Assembly: GCF_002420705.1 (NCBI RefSeq)
Contig: NZ_DIIM01000021.1
Span: forward strand, 4,835 to 68,834
Direction of reading: 5' to 3'
DNA: 64,000 nucleotides
DNA from: Sphingobacterium sp. UBA5670
GTDB lineage: Bacteria; Bacteroidota; Bacteroidia; Sphingobacteriales; Sphingobacteriaceae
Below are positions 53,916 through 61,782 of this stretch, piece by piece. The notes under the pieces were generated by a model. It made no database searches. It had not been told where the DNA came from and saw only the letters and a list, made by a program, of their open reading frames with translations. The number at the start of each line of letters is the position of its first letter. Position 1 is the first letter of the stretch. A program made the translations under genes and the position numbers.

Positions 53916-55307
53916 TTATTTATCCATGCGAACAATCTTTGGACTGAATGTGCCAAGGACATGAACAAGTTCTTCTTGTAATTTCATTACCCGATGAATA
54001 TCCTTATAAGCTCGCGGGGATTCATCCAATGCTCCTCCGATTAATTCGACTCCGTGGTCCTCTAAATCTTTCAGCATGGCACTTTTGGTCAAGCTATTTA
54101 TACAAGCAGACCTCGACATCGCGCGTCCTGCTCCATGTGAAGCAGATTGTAAGCTCAAAATATTTCCCTTTCCTTCTACAATAAATCCAGGTGCTGTCAT
54201 TGAACCAGGAATTATCCCCAATACGCCTTTACCTGCAGGTGTTGCTCCTTTTCGGTGTACAATACATTCTTGGCCATTCACAGATTCCTTCCAGGCAAAG
54301 TTATGATGATTTTCGATCGTCAACACAGGTTGCACCCCGAGTGCCTTGGCCAGACGTCTATGAATATCTTCATGGCATGCTTGAGCATACTCTCCGGCTA
54401 AATTCATGGCTACCCAATATTCCTGTCCCTCCTGCGTTGCCAAATCCAGCCAGGCCAAGTGCTGAACATGCCGAGGCAACGGGCATAAACGAGCCGCAAG
54501 AGCTGTATAATGTTTAGCGATATTTGCCCCCAGGCCCCTGGATCCACTGTGGGACAAGACAGCTAAGTACTGCCCTGGTGCTATTCCCCACTCTGCTCTT
54601 GTAGCATAAAGCTCAACAACTCCAAGCTCGACAAAATGATTTCCGCTACCAGAGGTCCCAAACTGCCTGTATGCTTTACTCAATAAGGATTTCAGTAGTG
54701 GAATTTCGCGAAATTCAGTTTTGGTAAAAATCGCATGATCGTGCTTCACCGGATGCGTGTCGTACAAACCAAATTTGGTATTTTCCTTTAGTATATTTTT
54801 TAGCTGAAATTCCCGCCCCTTAAAATAACTGCCAGGTAAATCGAATATCGATAAGCTCATGCGGCATCCAATATCAACACCTACTCCATAGGGTATGACC
54901 GCATTCTCTGTTGCTAAAACTCCTCCAATAGGAAGACCGTAGCCCGAATGCGCATCGGGCATCAGCGCCCCCTGCTTCGCGACAGGCAGTTTCAATGCAT
55001 CGTAAAGCTGTTTTTTTGCCTGCTCATCAATTTCATTTTCACCAAATATGGTAAATGGAGCAGCGTGCTCGTTAAGCTCCCGCATCCGTACTTCAACGGG
55101 TGTAACCAAACCTTCAGAGACTTTGCCCCATATATTGTGCCCCATAAACCTATTGGGGTCCTTCAGAACCTCCGCTAACTCAAGAAGAATGGTTTCTTTA
55201 TTTTCTTTCTTCCTGTGACGCGTAATCAATCCTAAAGCTGTATTAACTATATTATTTTGTGGAAAACCTATTTTTAGTAGGTCCTTTCCAGATAATTTAT
55301 TTCCCAT
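53916..55307 (-). CDS. rtcB: RNA ligase RtcB (RtcB2/PrfH-associated type)
   Basis: GTP- and Mn-dependent ligase joining 2',3'-cyclic phosphate or 3'-phosphate ends to 5'-OH RNA ends. A 463-residue protein with the Mn-binding GVGVDIGCRMS, GTSGSGNHFVELG, HSGSRGLGANIAKHY, ENHHNFAWKE, and SASHGAGRAMSR with the guanylated His391. I start at 55307 (MGNKLSGKD). Length and the immediately coupled prfH gene mark it as the RtcB2-PrfH repair pair rather than a tRNA-splicing RtcB. The likely targets are 16S rRNA cuts near the decoding site, as made by colicin-E3-type toxins. Confidence 0.94.
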   Translation of the reverse strand: MGNKLSGKDLLKIGFPQNNIVNTALGLITRHRKKENKETILLELAEVLKDPNRFMGHNIWGKVSEGLVTPVEVRMRELNEHAAPFTIFGENEIDEQAKKQLYDALKLPVAKQGALMPDAHSGYGLPIGGVLATENAVIPYGVGVDIGCRMSLSIFDLPGSYFKGREFQLKNILKENTKFGLYDTHPVKHDHAIFTKTEFREIPLLKSLLSKAYRQFGTSGSGNHFVELGVVELYATRAEWGIAPGQYLAVLSHSGSRGLGANIAKHYTALAARLCPLPRHVQHLAWLDLATQEGQEYWVAMNLAGEYAQACHEDIHRRLAKALGVQPVLTIENHHNFAWKESVNGQECIVHRKGATPAGKGVLGIIPGSMTAPGFIVEGKGNILSLQSASHGAGRAMSRSACINSLTKSAMLKDLEDHGVELIGGALDESPRAYKDIHRVMKLQEELVHVLGTFSPKIVRMDK

Positions 55308-55518
55308 TTTTATAAAAAAGTATAAAACACTGGCTATCAAAAATTGACGCCATTTAAAAAAATTTCGGGAATATTCTGTTGGGATTCATCGTTCAATTCA
55401 GCTACTAAGCTGCCTACAACACATTTAACATAGACTCCAACGTGCTGCAGGTAAGCGCACAGCTATTAAGCCCCATTAAAAATTTGCTTATGTTAATTGA
55501 ACAGAAAATCCGGAAAAT
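55308..55518. other. Spacer between rtcB and the candidate RNA
   Basis: Upstream of the minus-strand rtcB start and below the RNA terminator. It should hold the rtcB promoter. No ORF, repeat or clear dyad found. Confidence 0.4.
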
Positions 55519-55546
55519 AAAAAGCCCGAATGAACTTCGGCTTTTT
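55519..55546 (-). terminator. Intrinsic terminator of the candidate RNA unit
   Basis: On the minus strand AAAAAGCCGAA-GTTCA-TTCGGGCTTTTT forms an 11-bp stem with one extra G in the 3' arm (a bulged base), followed by ATTTTCC. It lies 28 bases past the last possible reading frame and ends the RNA unit described at 55519-55765. Confidence 0.85.
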
Positions 55547-55765
55547 CATCTGTTTAAATTGGTTTATTCGAAATTATAAATTGATCTGACGAAGGATCTC
55601 TGCGAGATTGACATCATGATACTTTCATAATTTAAAGAATGTCCTCAATAGGATTAAAAGCACGAAGATTGCCTTTGGCAAATCCATTTGCCTTAAAAGC
55701 TTGCTCTGTTATCATCTTGACGACCAACATATCTCTTCGTATTTAATTGTTAAAAAATTATTATT
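55519..55765 (-). ncRNA. Candidate structured small RNA (about 247 nt)
   Basis: A self-contained transcription unit. A promoter at 55771-55802 matches TTG-N21-TATATTTG exactly at the -7 box, and a terminator stands at 55519-55546. Between them, nested complementary segments can form a rod: ACGAAG-A-GAT (55740-55731) with ATCCTTCGT (55597-55589); TTGGT (55727-55723) with GTCAA (55612-55608), including G-U pairs; ATGATA (55715-55710) with TATCAT (55621-55616); and a central perfect palindrome GGCAAATGGATTTGCC (55692-55677). A 32-codon frame at 55730-55632 overlaps the same stretch and is a rival reading as mRNA. It does not match any RNA I recognise, and I cannot compute a fold. Confidence 0.5.
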
Positions 55766-55770
55766 GGCTG

Positions 55771-55802
55771 CAAATATAGGTAGTTTCAACTTAAATTTCC
55801 AA
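55771..55802 (-). promoter_or_regulatory. Promoter of the candidate small RNA
   Basis: On the minus strand TTG (55802-55800), 21 bases, then TATATTTG (55778-55771), a perfect Bacteroidota -7 consensus. It starts 12 bases past the stop of the aspartyl protease gene, so it cannot serve that gene and points into the 250 bases beyond. Confidence 0.65.
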
Positions 55803-55814
55803 TTGTCCCAACAT

Positions 55815-57128
55815 TTAATTTGAGTTAAACGGTAATGGATCTTTTAAAACAAATTTAAAATCAAATGTATGATCACCTCTTGTTATCCGAAATCTCATTT
55901 CCTTTCCTTCTTCTGATTTAAAAAGATTGTGAATTGACTCCAGGGAAAATGACGATGCAGATCTACCATTGATCCGTAGCACTTTATCGTCAGGCATCAA
56001 GCCAGCAATCGCCGCAGGTGAGCCTGCACGTACCGTGGCAATCTTGTACATATTTCTGAGCACAAAACGATATTGTACGCTATTACCCATTCTCACTTCT
56101 GTACCGCCGTCCTTTTGGAGAACAACAGGAATCTCTTCCTTCTCATACTTAATCCCATCATGAATAATTTCCAGACCACTCATATTTAAATAGTAAAAAC
56201 GATCGAAATCTTTATTCTTATGAAGATATATCATGTTATTCGGATAATCAAAAACGACCTTAAAGCGACGTAACAGTTCATTTCCAATAGAACCTATCCG
56301 TTCACTCACAAAAGTTGCGTGCTGCAGAGAGCTCAATTCAGGATAGGCTACCAGCGGGTAATTCATCGTAAATGGTCCCAACTCAAGGGACCTTATCCGA
56401 TTTCTTTTCCCATAGATCTCACCATTAAAACCCTGACCTATGTAATCCTCGATAAAGGGAGGTTTAATATCAAAATTATTTAATTTTGAAGGAATAAGCA
56501 TTAAAGCATCACTATTACCCATATCAATCAACACACGACCATTAATTGCTTCGTTTCCCTGTTTAAAAGCTACCGATATATAGGGTCGGCTATTTAAAAT
56601 ATCAATAGGCAAAGACTGCATTTTAGCCAATCCTTTCGGCTGATTATCTTTATGGTATAAGGTAATTCGATGTTTCTGAAAATCCATTTCTACCCGATAA
56701 TTTTCAAAAAAACGGCTTCCCATAATCCCATTGACCTCTATTCCGATTCGGGTAGAAATATCTATATGTGCATTTTGTAGAATATAGATCGGCTGATCTA
56801 AATCCTCATAAACATCAGCAATAGCGACATAATTATTTATAGACAGATAACCATCCAATCCTTCGCTCCTACCTAAACCTTGAAATTTATTAACGAAAAC
56901 GGCACTGTCAATTGATTTTAAGGTCTCTCCAAATATCATCGTTTCCTTAACACCCGTATCCAATAGAAAGTTCATCCGATATCCATTAACCTGAACTGGA
57001 ATAACGACTAAATTATGCACAAAAAGGAAGGGCAGTTTAATATTCTTTTTTCCTTTTAGGACAAAGCCAACCTGCCCATGTCCGAGAAAAAAACATATTA
57101 ATGCCAAAGATAAAAATACCGCTTTCAT
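55815..57128 (-). CDS. Retropepsin-like aspartyl protease with PDZ domain
   Basis: A 437-residue exported protein of the Bacteroidota aspartyl-protease/PDZ group. Signal peptide (MKAVFLSLALICFFLG), two pepsin-like lobes, each with a catalytic-type turn: Asp57-Thr-Gly (FLLDTGVKE) and Asp202-Met-Gly-Asn-Ser (LIDMGNSD); and a C-terminal PDZ domain (about 345-430; GSPAAIAGLMPDDKVLRING). The second turn departs from the usual D-T/S-G, so activity is probable but not certain. It is thought to act in the periplasm or cell envelope. It has no operon partner; a long region with unusual repeats lies upstream. Confidence 0.88.
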   Translation of the reverse strand: MKAVFLSLALICFFLGHGQVGFVLKGKKNIKLPFLFVHNLVVIPVQVNGYRMNFLLDTGVKETMIFGETLKSIDSAVFVNKFQGLGRSEGLDGYLSINNYVAIADVYEDLDQPIYILQNAHIDISTRIGIEVNGIMGSRFFENYRVEMDFQKHRITLYHKDNQPKGLAKMQSLPIDILNSRPYISVAFKQGNEAINGRVLIDMGNSDALMLIPSKLNNFDIKPPFIEDYIGQGFNGEIYGKRNRIRSLELGPFTMNYPLVAYPELSSLQHATFVSERIGSIGNELLRRFKVVFDYPNNMIYLHKNKDFDRFYYLNMSGLEIIHDGIKYEKEEIPVVLQKDGGTEVRMGNSVQYRFVLRNMYKIATVRAGSPAAIAGLMPDDKVLRINGRSASSFSLESIHNLFKSEEGKEMRFRITRGDHTFDFKFVLKDPLPFNSN

Positions 57129-57330
57129 CCAAGTTTATATTTGGTATTTCCAATTTAAACAACAATATTCAGATAAAAAAAGTTTATACAAAAAAAGCTT
57201 ATATCTTTCCAACAATTGATGGGATCCAATTTGACTTTGCTACCTAGACGCTTGATTTAAGATAACACTTCCTTTGTCCCTTGTTTTCCCTTTACATACC
57301 AGTTAATTATTACAATACTAAATAATAAGT

Positions 57331-57418
57331 AAAGAAACAGCAAAGAAAAAGTAGAGAAACAGCAAAGCATCGGCAGAGAAATACTAAAGAATATGCAAAG
57401 AAATAGCGAACAAATATC
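57331..57418. repeat. Degenerate tandem repeat, 22-bp period, four units
   Basis: Units begin at 57331, 57353, 57375 and 57397, each opening (A/G)AGAAA(C/T)A and keeping an AA near position 13. Weaker units extend to 57309 and 57440. The 22-base period is not a multiple of three, so it is not coding; it equals about two helical turns. There are no spacers of the kind found in CRISPR arrays. Confidence 0.7.
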
Positions 57419-57512
57419 GAGGAAGGTCTAACTAAAGATACAATAAGCGGAGAAACCACTAAAGGATTAACAACAAATTAGGGCCAAGGAGCGATCAAAT
57501 TATGCTTTCCGA

Positions 57513-57560
57513 CAGTGTTTATTCAGTGCTTGTTCAGTGCTTGCTCAGTGATCACTCAGT
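57513..57560. repeat. CAGTG array with exact 11-bp period
   Basis: CAGTG starts at 57513, 57524, 57535 and 57546, and CAGTA at 57557, each exactly 11 bp after the last. The two central units are CAGTGCTTGTT and CAGTGCTTGCT. The inverse, ACTGA, recurs just after at 57565, 57580 and 57598. One turn of DNA between equal motifs suggests protein sites on one face of the helix. Confidence 0.75.
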
Positions 57561-57725
57561 ATAAACTGAATAACAAGTGACTGATTACTGTCTAAAAACT
57601 GATTAAAAATTGGGATTAGGGATAAGCTGGTATCAGGATGTTTCAGTTTTAATGTTTATCGTGATTAGTTAAAATTCAGGCAATTGTGCCAATCTTCAAA
57701 AAAGTCAGAAACAACAATATGCAAA

Positions 57726-57760
57726 AAAAATCCCCTTTACATTCAGTAAAGAGGATTTTT
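57726..57760 (-). terminator. Terminator of tRNA-Leu
   Basis: Arms AAAAATCCCCTTTAC / GTAAAGAGGATTTTT (57726-57740 / 57746-57760), one mismatch. It abuts the tRNA 3' end and is followed on the minus strand by a T tract. Confidence 0.85.
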
Positions 57761-57761
57761 G

Positions 57762-57841
57762 TACCCGGAGCCGGAGTCGAACCGGCACGGTTTCCCACTG
57801 GTGTTTGAGACCAGCGCGTCTACCAATTCCGCCATCCGGGC
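57762..57841 (-). tRNA. tRNA-Leu (anticodon CAA)
   Basis: The minus strand from 57841 folds as a tRNA: acceptor GCCCGGA / TCCGGGT, anticodon stem CTGGT / ACCAG with loop CTCAAAC, so the anticodon is CAA (reads UUG), and T-arm GCCGG-TTCGACT-CCGGC. The CCA end is not encoded. A perfect -7 box lies upstream and a terminator follows directly, so it is a single-tRNA unit. Confidence 0.96.
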
Positions 57842-57860
57842 ATATCCGTTTGGGATGATG

Positions 57861-57868
57861 CAAAAGTA
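57861..57868 (-). promoter_or_regulatory. -7 promoter element of tRNA-Leu
   Basis: On the minus strand TACTTTTG, a perfect match to the Bacteroidota -7 consensus TAnnTTTG, 19 bases upstream of the mature tRNA 5' end. The -33 element is less clear. Confidence 0.6.
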
Positions 57869-57955
57869 GGTTTTTTATTGAAAAGGAGAAAACTTTTTGA
57901 ATAAATTTTCCATCTTAATCAATATAGAACTGAGATTCAGCCAAATAATTTTCGA

Positions 57956-58693
57956 TTAATCACTCAAGAAACTTGCTTTAACTGTGATATTGGCTGTTTT
58001 TTTCCTCGATGTGGTATTAAATGCACCACCGGAAGAGTATTCTTCATTATCATTTTGTCCTGTAATCTGAAAAATTCCCAAATCTGCCTTAACCAAATTA
58101 CCCAGCCCTGCGTTAGATTCTTTTGCAATATTGCCAGCGCGTTGATGTGCATTTTTTGAGGCTTGTGAAATGAGTTCCAATTTCAGATCTTCCAATTTTG
58201 AGTAGTAGTAATTGGGGGTACTCGAACTAAGTTCTATCCCTTTTGAAATCAGTGTAGATATCTCTCGCGAGGCATTATCCACTTTATTTAAATCTTTTGA
58301 CTCGACACTCACCGTCTGCGACAATGTATAGCCCGAAAACGTATTATAGCCATTCCCTTTTCCGTCTGTATGATACTCAAAATCCTTGGCTATGTTCACT
58401 GCTTCGAAGCGAATCTCCTCGACTTTAACTCCCTGCTGAACTAAAAAATCACGCACCAGCTCACGATCCGTAGCCAATTGCGCTGAAGCAGCACTCAATT
58501 CATAATTCTTCCGGCTAAAAGTAGCATTCCATTTGACTAAATCCGACTCAAAATCTTTTTTCGCATTACCATTTACAGTGATTGTCTGTGTCGATTTAAA
58601 CTTGTAGCGATAAGCTGTTCCCAATATCCAGGCGGTAAGCAATAGCACAATGCCCATTATAATCGAAATAATAACAGAGGATGATGATTTCAT
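57956..58693 (-). CDS. SIMPL-domain protein (DUF541), membrane-anchored
   Basis: A 245-residue protein with an uncleaved N-terminal membrane helix (about 7-28) and a periplasmic SIMPL/DUF541 domain. Family traits: the strand TITVNGNAKKDFESDLVKW, the alternation of strands and a long helix (NAHQRAGNIAKESNAGLGNL), and a C-terminal hydrophobic strand (TTSRKKTANITVKASF). SIMPL proteins form ring oligomers at the envelope; function is poorly known and may concern envelope stress. I start at 58693 (MKSSSSV); the frame extends to 58732. It is divergent from the peptidase gene. Confidence 0.88.
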   Translation of the reverse strand: MKSSSSVIISIIMGIVLLLTAWILGTAYRYKFKSTQTITVNGNAKKDFESDLVKWNATFSRKNYELSAASAQLATDRELVRDFLVQQGVKVEEIRFEAVNIAKDFEYHTDGKGNGYNTFSGYTLSQTVSVESKDLNKVDNASREISTLISKGIELSSSTPNYYYSKLEDLKLELISQASKNAHQRAGNIAKESNAGLGNLVKADLGIFQITGQNDNEEYSSGGAFNTTSRKKTANITVKASFLSD

Positions 58694-58788
58694 AACCAGT
58701 TTTTTATGTTTACGTAACAATGAATATACCAAAAAATCGATGTTTATTTATTTTTTATGAATAAATTGCAGCAAAAAGGACTAAAAAT

Positions 58789-61611
58789 ATGAATAAGAAA
58801 AATATCTGTATTCCATTTTGTTTTCTTGCAGCATTCGCTGCACATGCACAAAAGAAACCATTGGATCATACGGTATATGATAGTTGGCAAAGCATATCAT
58901 CTCCCTATATCAGTAAATCTGGCAAATTTGTTCTATTTCAAGTAAGCCCGCAAGAAGGTGACAATCAGCTGCTTCTAAAAACCAAAGAAAATAAAGAACT
59001 CGTTCAAATTCCCCGCGGATATAATGGAAAACTTACAGATACCGAAAATCATTTAATAAGTTTGATTAAGGCGCCTTTCGCAGCAACTCGCGAAGCAAAA
59101 ATCAAAAAAAAGAAGACTGAAGACCTTCCAAAGGATTCATTGGCGATCTACAATTTAACAAACTCATCACTTGTCAAATTTGCGCAGGTAAAATCTTATA
59201 AAATTGCTGATCAAAACAACAATTTTGTCTCTTTTCTTTTTGATAAGGAAGTAAACGAAAAATCCGAACCAAAAACGGCTACCGATGCCACATCAGCAAA
59301 GAAAGGCAGCGATAAAAAGAAAAAAACACTGGCAACACTTGCTTTATATGATTTAAACACCGGTGACTCGGTTCAATTTTCATCCGTAGATCAATATGAG
59401 TGGAATAAAAACGGATCAAAAATTGTGTTTTCAAAAAAGACTGACTCAAAAGATAGTCTTTCAAAGGAATCTGGCGTATATATATACGAAATAGCCACCA
59501 AAAAGCTCAAAAAGATATCAAATGGGAAAGGTAATTATAAGAATTTCAAATTTGATGAATCGGGCAATCAACTCGCATACCTTGGAGATCTCTCTGGTGA
59601 AAAGGCCTTACTGAAAAACTACAACTTGTATTATTATTCAAACGGTATTGATACAGCCCAATATCTTGCGACGAAAACGAGTAATGGTATACCAAAAAAT
59701 TGGGCTGTCAGCGGTGATGGAGATATCAAATTCAGTAAAAATGGGGAGAAGCTATTTTTCGGCATAGCGCCAATACCCCGTGTCAAGGATACCACTTTGG
59801 TTGATTTCGAGCATGCGAAAGTAGACGTCTGGAACTGGCAAGATGATTATTTGCAGCCCATGCAATTGGTAAATTTAAAGAAAGATCTTGCTAAAAACTT
59901 CTTAGCAGTAACTTACCCTAAATACAATCGTAATATTATCCCGCTTACAGACCAGACATTCAACTCTGCGTCGACAACTCCTGATGGTAATGAAGAATAT
60001 ATCTTGGCACGTACTGATTTTGGCAAGCGCATCGAAAGCCAATGGGAAGGTAGCACAAGAGATGACATCTACCTTATCTCGACCAAGACAGGCAATAAAG
60101 AATTAATTCTTTCAAATTTTTCGGGAAATGCAATTTTGAGTCCTGATGCAAAATATATTGTTTATTTTGACCAAGATAAAGGAACCTGGAATTCGTATCA
60201 GGTCAGCACAAAGAAAAAAATCATTCTGAATGATGGAATACCGGCTTCTTTCGCGGATGAGGAAAATGACATGCCTACGACAGCGCAAGGCTATGGCATG
60301 GCCGCCTGGAGCCCGGACTATAAAGGAATATATGTCAATTCGAGATATGATATCTGGTATTTTAACCTGGATGGGTCAAATAAATCTATCTTGACCAACG
60401 GTTATGGTGCTGCTTCACAGACAACATTTCGTTACTTATCCTTAAGAAGAGAAGAGGATCGCGAACAAGCCACAACGCTCGACTATAAAAAAGGCGGTTT
60501 TTTAACCTCTTTTGACAATAAGACCAAGCAAGCAGGTTTTTATCAATTCAAAGGACAGCATAATGATCCAAAAAGTCTTTTCGTAGAAGCGAAAATCTTC
60601 AGGAATATCAGCGCTTCCACAGACAAAGAGACTATCCTCTATACAAAAGAAGATTATGTCAATTCGCCTAATGTCTACACCAATACAGTTAAATTCAAAG
60701 ACGAGCTACAGCTCTCCAATATCAATCAGCAACAGGGAAATTACAATTGGGGCACAGCTGAATTAATTCATTGGACAACGCCAGAAGGAAATCAGGCTGA
60801 AGGTATCCTTTACAAACCGGAAAATTTTGATCCAGCAAAAAAATATCCGATTATCGCTTATTTCTATGAAAAACTTTCCGACGGACTGTATACGTATCAG
60901 GCTCCTGCACCTACCCCATCACGATTGAATATTCCTTATTTTGTAAGTAATGAATATTTGGTATTCGCACCAGATATAAGTTATAAAACAGGCCACCCCG
61001 GTAAATCAGCTGAGGAATACATTAATTCAGGAATGAAATATCTCGCTCAAAATTCCTGGGTCGACAGTACAAAAATGGGGATCCAGGGACAGAGTTGGGG
61101 CGGTTACCAAGTAGCCCATCTGATCACACGTACAAATATGTATGCAGCAGCCTGGACCGGCGCACCTGTTGTCAACATGACATCTGCCTATGGCGGAATA
61201 CGCTGGCAGACCGGCATGTCCCGCCAATTTCAGTACGAACATACACAAAGCCGTATAGGCAAGACGCTATGGGAAGCTCCGGAACTATATATCGAAAATT
61301 CTCCATTGTTCCATTTAGATAAGGTCAAGACACCAGTGGTCATTATGGCAAATGATAACGATGGGGCCGTGCCGTGGTACCAGGGCATTGAAATGTTTAC
61401 GGCATTGCGTCGACTGAATAAACCTGTATGGATGTTAAATTATAATGGTGATGAGCATAACTTAATGTTACGACAAAACAGGAAGGATATACAAATTCGA
61501 GAACAACAGTTTTTTGACCACTTCTTAAAAGACGCTCCTGCTCCTAGCTGGATGAAGAAAGGGATACCTGCTAAAGAAAAAGGAATAGACTGGGGATTTG
61601 AATTACAGTAA
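58789..61611 (+). CDS. S9-family (prolyl oligopeptidase) peptidase
   Basis: A 940-residue secreted serine peptidase. Signal peptide ends CFLAAFAAHA. An N-terminal beta-propeller region (about 30-690) is followed by the alpha/beta-hydrolase domain. Catalytic residues: Ser769 in GQSWGGYQ, Asp858 (NDNDGAV, though Asp856 is also possible) and His890 (GDEHNL). It removes or cuts peptides in the periplasm. There is a Lys-rich insert (residues about 160-185) in the propeller that is not typical. A clean terminator follows, so it is monocistronic. Confidence 0.93.
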   Translation: MNKKNICIPFCFLAAFAAHAQKKPLDHTVYDSWQSISSPYISKSGKFVLFQVSPQEGDNQLLLKTKENKELVQIPRGYNGKLTDTENHLISLIKAPFAATREAKIKKKKTEDLPKDSLAIYNLTNSSLVKFAQVKSYKIADQNNNFVSFLFDKEVNEKSEPKTATDATSAKKGSDKKKKTLATLALYDLNTGDSVQFSSVDQYEWNKNGSKIVFSKKTDSKDSLSKESGVYIYEIATKKLKKISNGKGNYKNFKFDESGNQLAYLGDLSGEKALLKNYNLYYYSNGIDTAQYLATKTSNGIPKNWAVSGDGDIKFSKNGEKLFFGIAPIPRVKDTTLVDFEHAKVDVWNWQDDYLQPMQLVNLKKDLAKNFLAVTYPKYNRNIIPLTDQTFNSASTTPDGNEEYILARTDFGKRIESQWEGSTRDDIYLISTKTGNKELILSNFSGNAILSPDAKYIVYFDQDKGTWNSYQVSTKKKIILNDGIPASFADEENDMPTTAQGYGMAAWSPDYKGIYVNSRYDIWYFNLDGSNKSILTNGYGAASQTTFRYLSLRREEDREQATTLDYKKGGFLTSFDNKTKQAGFYQFKGQHNDPKSLFVEAKIFRNISASTDKETILYTKEDYVNSPNVYTNTVKFKDELQLSNINQQQGNYNWGTAELIHWTTPEGNQAEGILYKPENFDPAKKYPIIAYFYEKLSDGLYTYQAPAPTPSRLNIPYFVSNEYLVFAPDISYKTGHPGKSAEEYINSGMKYLAQNSWVDSTKMGIQGQSWGGYQVAHLITRTNMYAAAWTGAPVVNMTSAYGGIRWQTGMSRQFQYEHTQSRIGKTLWEAPELYIENSPLFHLDKVKTPVVIMANDNDGAVPWYQGIEMFTALRRLNKPVWMLNYNGDEHNLMLRQNRKDIQIREQQFFDHFLKDAPAPSWMKKGIPAKEKGIDWGFELQ

Positions 61612-61618
61612 AAACATT

Positions 61619-61654
61619 AAAAAAGGTGTGATTTTTAAAAATCACACCTTTTTT
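61619..61654 (+). terminator. Terminator of the S9 peptidase gene
   Basis: Perfect palindrome (AAAAAAGGTGTGATTTTT then its reverse complement), a stem of about 16 bp with a four-base loop, 8 bases past the stop and ending in a T tract. Confidence 0.93.
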
Positions 61655-61731
61655 ATTACTCATAAACTACGTTTTTTAGATTTTTCCATAAAAAATATCA
61701 AAAAAAATTTCACTTTTCAACAAAAACACAA

Positions 61732-61739
61732 TATTTTTG
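61732..61739 (+). promoter_or_regulatory. -7 promoter element of the glutamine synthetase gene
   Basis: TATTTTTG at 61732-61739, a perfect -7 consensus, 44 bases before the start codon. No TTG lies at the expected -33 distance. Confidence 0.55.
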
Positions 61740-61782
61740 AAAAACAAAATCAACAAAACTGTAATTTAACTACAAAATACAA

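Larger units (their letters stand above)
57129..57725. other. Long non-coding region with two phased repeat arrays
   Basis: Separates the protease start from the tRNA-Leu terminator. It contains a 22-bp period array (57331-57418, weaker flanks to 57309 and 57440) and an 11-bp period CAGTG array (57513-57560). No ORF is supported; no good promoter pair was seen apart from weak matches close to the protease start. Confidence 0.6.

Noticed and set aside
55574..55730. Short frames in the candidate RNA as a decayed gene
   Set aside because: Two frame changes would be needed to join a 32-codon frame to later fragments; promoter, terminator and nested helices favour an RNA, although a peptide is not excluded.
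57309..57440. 22-bp tandem repeats as a CRISPR array
   Set aside because: Units are contiguous and degenerate, with no unique spacers between them, and no cas gene is present.
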